A stretch of 5,394 nt of DNA from Candidatus Nitrosopolaris rasttigaisensis (GTDB lineage Archaea > Thermoproteota > Nitrososphaeria > Nitrososphaerales > Nitrososphaeraceae). Location: contig CAKOFP010000222.1 of assembly GCA_933226995.1 (NCBI GenBank), positions 1 through 5,394 on the forward strand. The letters are read 5' to 3'. The position numbers and the translations under genes were made by a program. This document shows positions 4,339-5,394 of this stretch, one piece after another. The notes under the pieces are model-generated. The model searched no databases. It was given only the letters and a program-made list of their open reading frames with translations, and was not told where the DNA came from. Within the stretch, counting starts at the first letter, position 1; the number at the start of each line of letters is the position of its first letter.

Positions 4339-5394
4339 TTGATAACTCATTCGCGTAAAGAAGTTACTGAGGTATTGTATGGTAATGAGAATATAGTTAA
4401 AAAAACGCTAGAAACTTTTTCATGGATACAGAATAGCCTTGAAGGTTGTATCGATCATACAGAGGTACGGATGCATGTTACTACCCAACCAATCTGGGAT
4501 GGTTTGAATCAACTCAGAGAAAGAGGAGTGAAATTAAGAATGGTTACGGAGATTACAAATGATAATATTTCTTATACAAAAAAAATGATGCAAATTGCCG
4601 AGGTTCGTCATTTAAAGGGAGTAAGAAGCAGCTTTGGAATAGCTGATGGGATACAATACCTTGACCATGCAATTTCAGATAACAACGAATTATCACATGC
4701 AATAATAAGCGATGTTAAAGCAATCGTGGAAGCAAAAGAATACCTATTTGAAACTCTCTGGAATTTAGCTATTCCTGCAGAGCAAGCAAGTATGGAAATC
4801 GAAGAAGGGATCGAACGATCCAAGACTGAGATCATTCAAGATACTAAAATATCAATAGCTCGCTCGATAGATATCATAAAATCAGCAAAAGAAGAAGTAT
4901 TAGTGATTTGGGCCACTTCTAAGACGTTTGCTATAGGTATGAATAAGGGCCTAGCCGAGCTTTATACACATGCAATTCGCAATGGTGCAAAAGTAAGGCT
5001 ACTGATTCCATTTGGGGAGAGTCTAGAGGATACAACAGACAATCTAAAAATGGCCGTCCCGCAACTGGACATAAGGATCGCAGATAAAAGTTTAGAGACG
5101 AAAATCACAATTCTGATAGTGGATAAGGGAGAAGTAATGACGTGGGAACTAAGGGATGACAATCTAAAAGATCCATATCAAGCAGGTGGCGAAGCAACAT
5201 ACTCAAATAATAAATCCATCGCTACCTCGTATGCTATTATTTTTGAAACCTTTTGGAAACAAACAGAATTGTATGAACAATCACAAACTTACATTAAAAT
5301 GCAAAACGAGTTTATCAATATTGCAGCTCATGAACTACGCACTCCGGTACAACCAATCATTGGCCTTTCGCAAATTCTTCTTTCTAAAAGAGGA
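4339..5394 (+). CDS. Cytoplasmic sensor histidine kinase, 3' truncated by window
   Basis: 352 residues are visible from TTG 4339, the first codon after an in-frame TAA and 25-33 nt after TATA-like elements; the first in-frame ATG (4471) would remove conserved sequence. There is no stop before the edge and no membrane segment, so this is a soluble two-component sensor. Residues 8-110 form one sensory module (EVTEVLYG, DHT, RGVKLRMVTEIT, EVRHLKGV). Residues 120-165 are helical, including FETLWN and IPAEQ. Residues 165-310 form a second, PLD/TrmB-C-terminal-like module (EEVLVIWATSKTF, NGAKVRLLIPFG, FETFWK). The DHp H-box FINIAAHELRTPVQPI is at 325-340, with phospho-acceptor His331. The catalytic ATP-binding domain (N, G1, G2 boxes) must lie beyond the window. 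This architecture is familiar in Nitrososphaerota with many paralogues; the signal sensed and the cognate response regulator are unknown. Confidence 0.88.
   Translation, partial: MITHSRKEVTEVLYGNENIVKKTLETFSWIQNSLEGCIDHTEVRMHVTTQPIWDGLNQLRERGVKLRMVTEITNDNISYTKKMMQIAEVRHLKGVRSSFGIADGIQYLDHAISDNNELSHAIISDVKAIVEAKEYLFETLWNLAIPAEQASMEIEEGIERSKTEIIQDTKISIARSIDIIKSAKEEVLVIWATSKTFAIGMNKGLAELYTHAIRNGAKVRLLIPFGESLEDTTDNLKMAVPQLDIRIADKSLETKITILIVDKGEVMTWELRDDNLKDPYQAGGEATYSNNKSIATSYAIIFETFWKQTELYEQSQTYIKMQNEFINIAAHELRTPVQPIIGLSQILLSKRG

Noticed and set aside
4608..5162. Two minus-strand frames inside the kinase
   Set aside because: Antisense shadows of the histidine kinase; Ser/Leu/Ile-rich products without domains.

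Overview
The window looks like a piece of a moderately AT-rich archaeal chromosome, most likely from the ammonia-oxidising Nitrososphaerota (Thaumarchaeota) and plausibly a soil Nitrososphaera/Nitrosocosmicus type. This rests on three things: a soluble histidine kinase with the H-box AAHELRTPVQPI behind a PLD/TrmB-like sensory region, a secreted PsbP-like lipid-free protein, and Sec-exported RTX-like proteins ending in a Cys-containing DFN...GDT...NC tail. TATA-like elements followed about 25-33 nt later by a start codon also fit archaeal, largely leaderless transcription. The taxonomic call is inference from family resemblance; no search was run.

Layout: 1-243 is a poorly resolved left edge with only a doubtful open frame. 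244-942 (minus) is RTX-like secreted protein A. 1057-1803 (plus) is a membrane-anchored or secreted PsbP-like protein, divergent from A across a short two-way promoter region. 1948-2730 (minus) is RTX-like protein B, with a Thr-rich stalk and the longest, most regular repeat array. 2731-3030 is intergenic and holds B's promoter, a strong GC-rich hairpin and a T-rich terminator for the next gene. 3031-3780 (minus) is RTX-like protein C, a close paralogue of A over the repeat domain. 3781-3997 is an intergenic region with direct repeats and palindromes. 3998-4186 (minus) is a small hypothetical protein. 4339 to the right edge (plus) is a sensor histidine kinase cut off by the window just after its H-box.

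The main theme is a cluster of three paralogous, Sec-exported, calcium-binding-type beta-roll proteins plus a PsbP-like partner, all predicted to work outside the cytoplasmic membrane. The three share a Cys pair before the repeats, a repeat array in which Asp-type (Ca-ligand) and Asn-type repeats are mixed, and a Cys-capped C-terminal tail, while their N-terminal stalks are unrelated. Their job is not shown by the sequence; surface, S-layer-associated or matrix roles are possible. The histidine kinase may or may not regulate them; proximity is the only hint.
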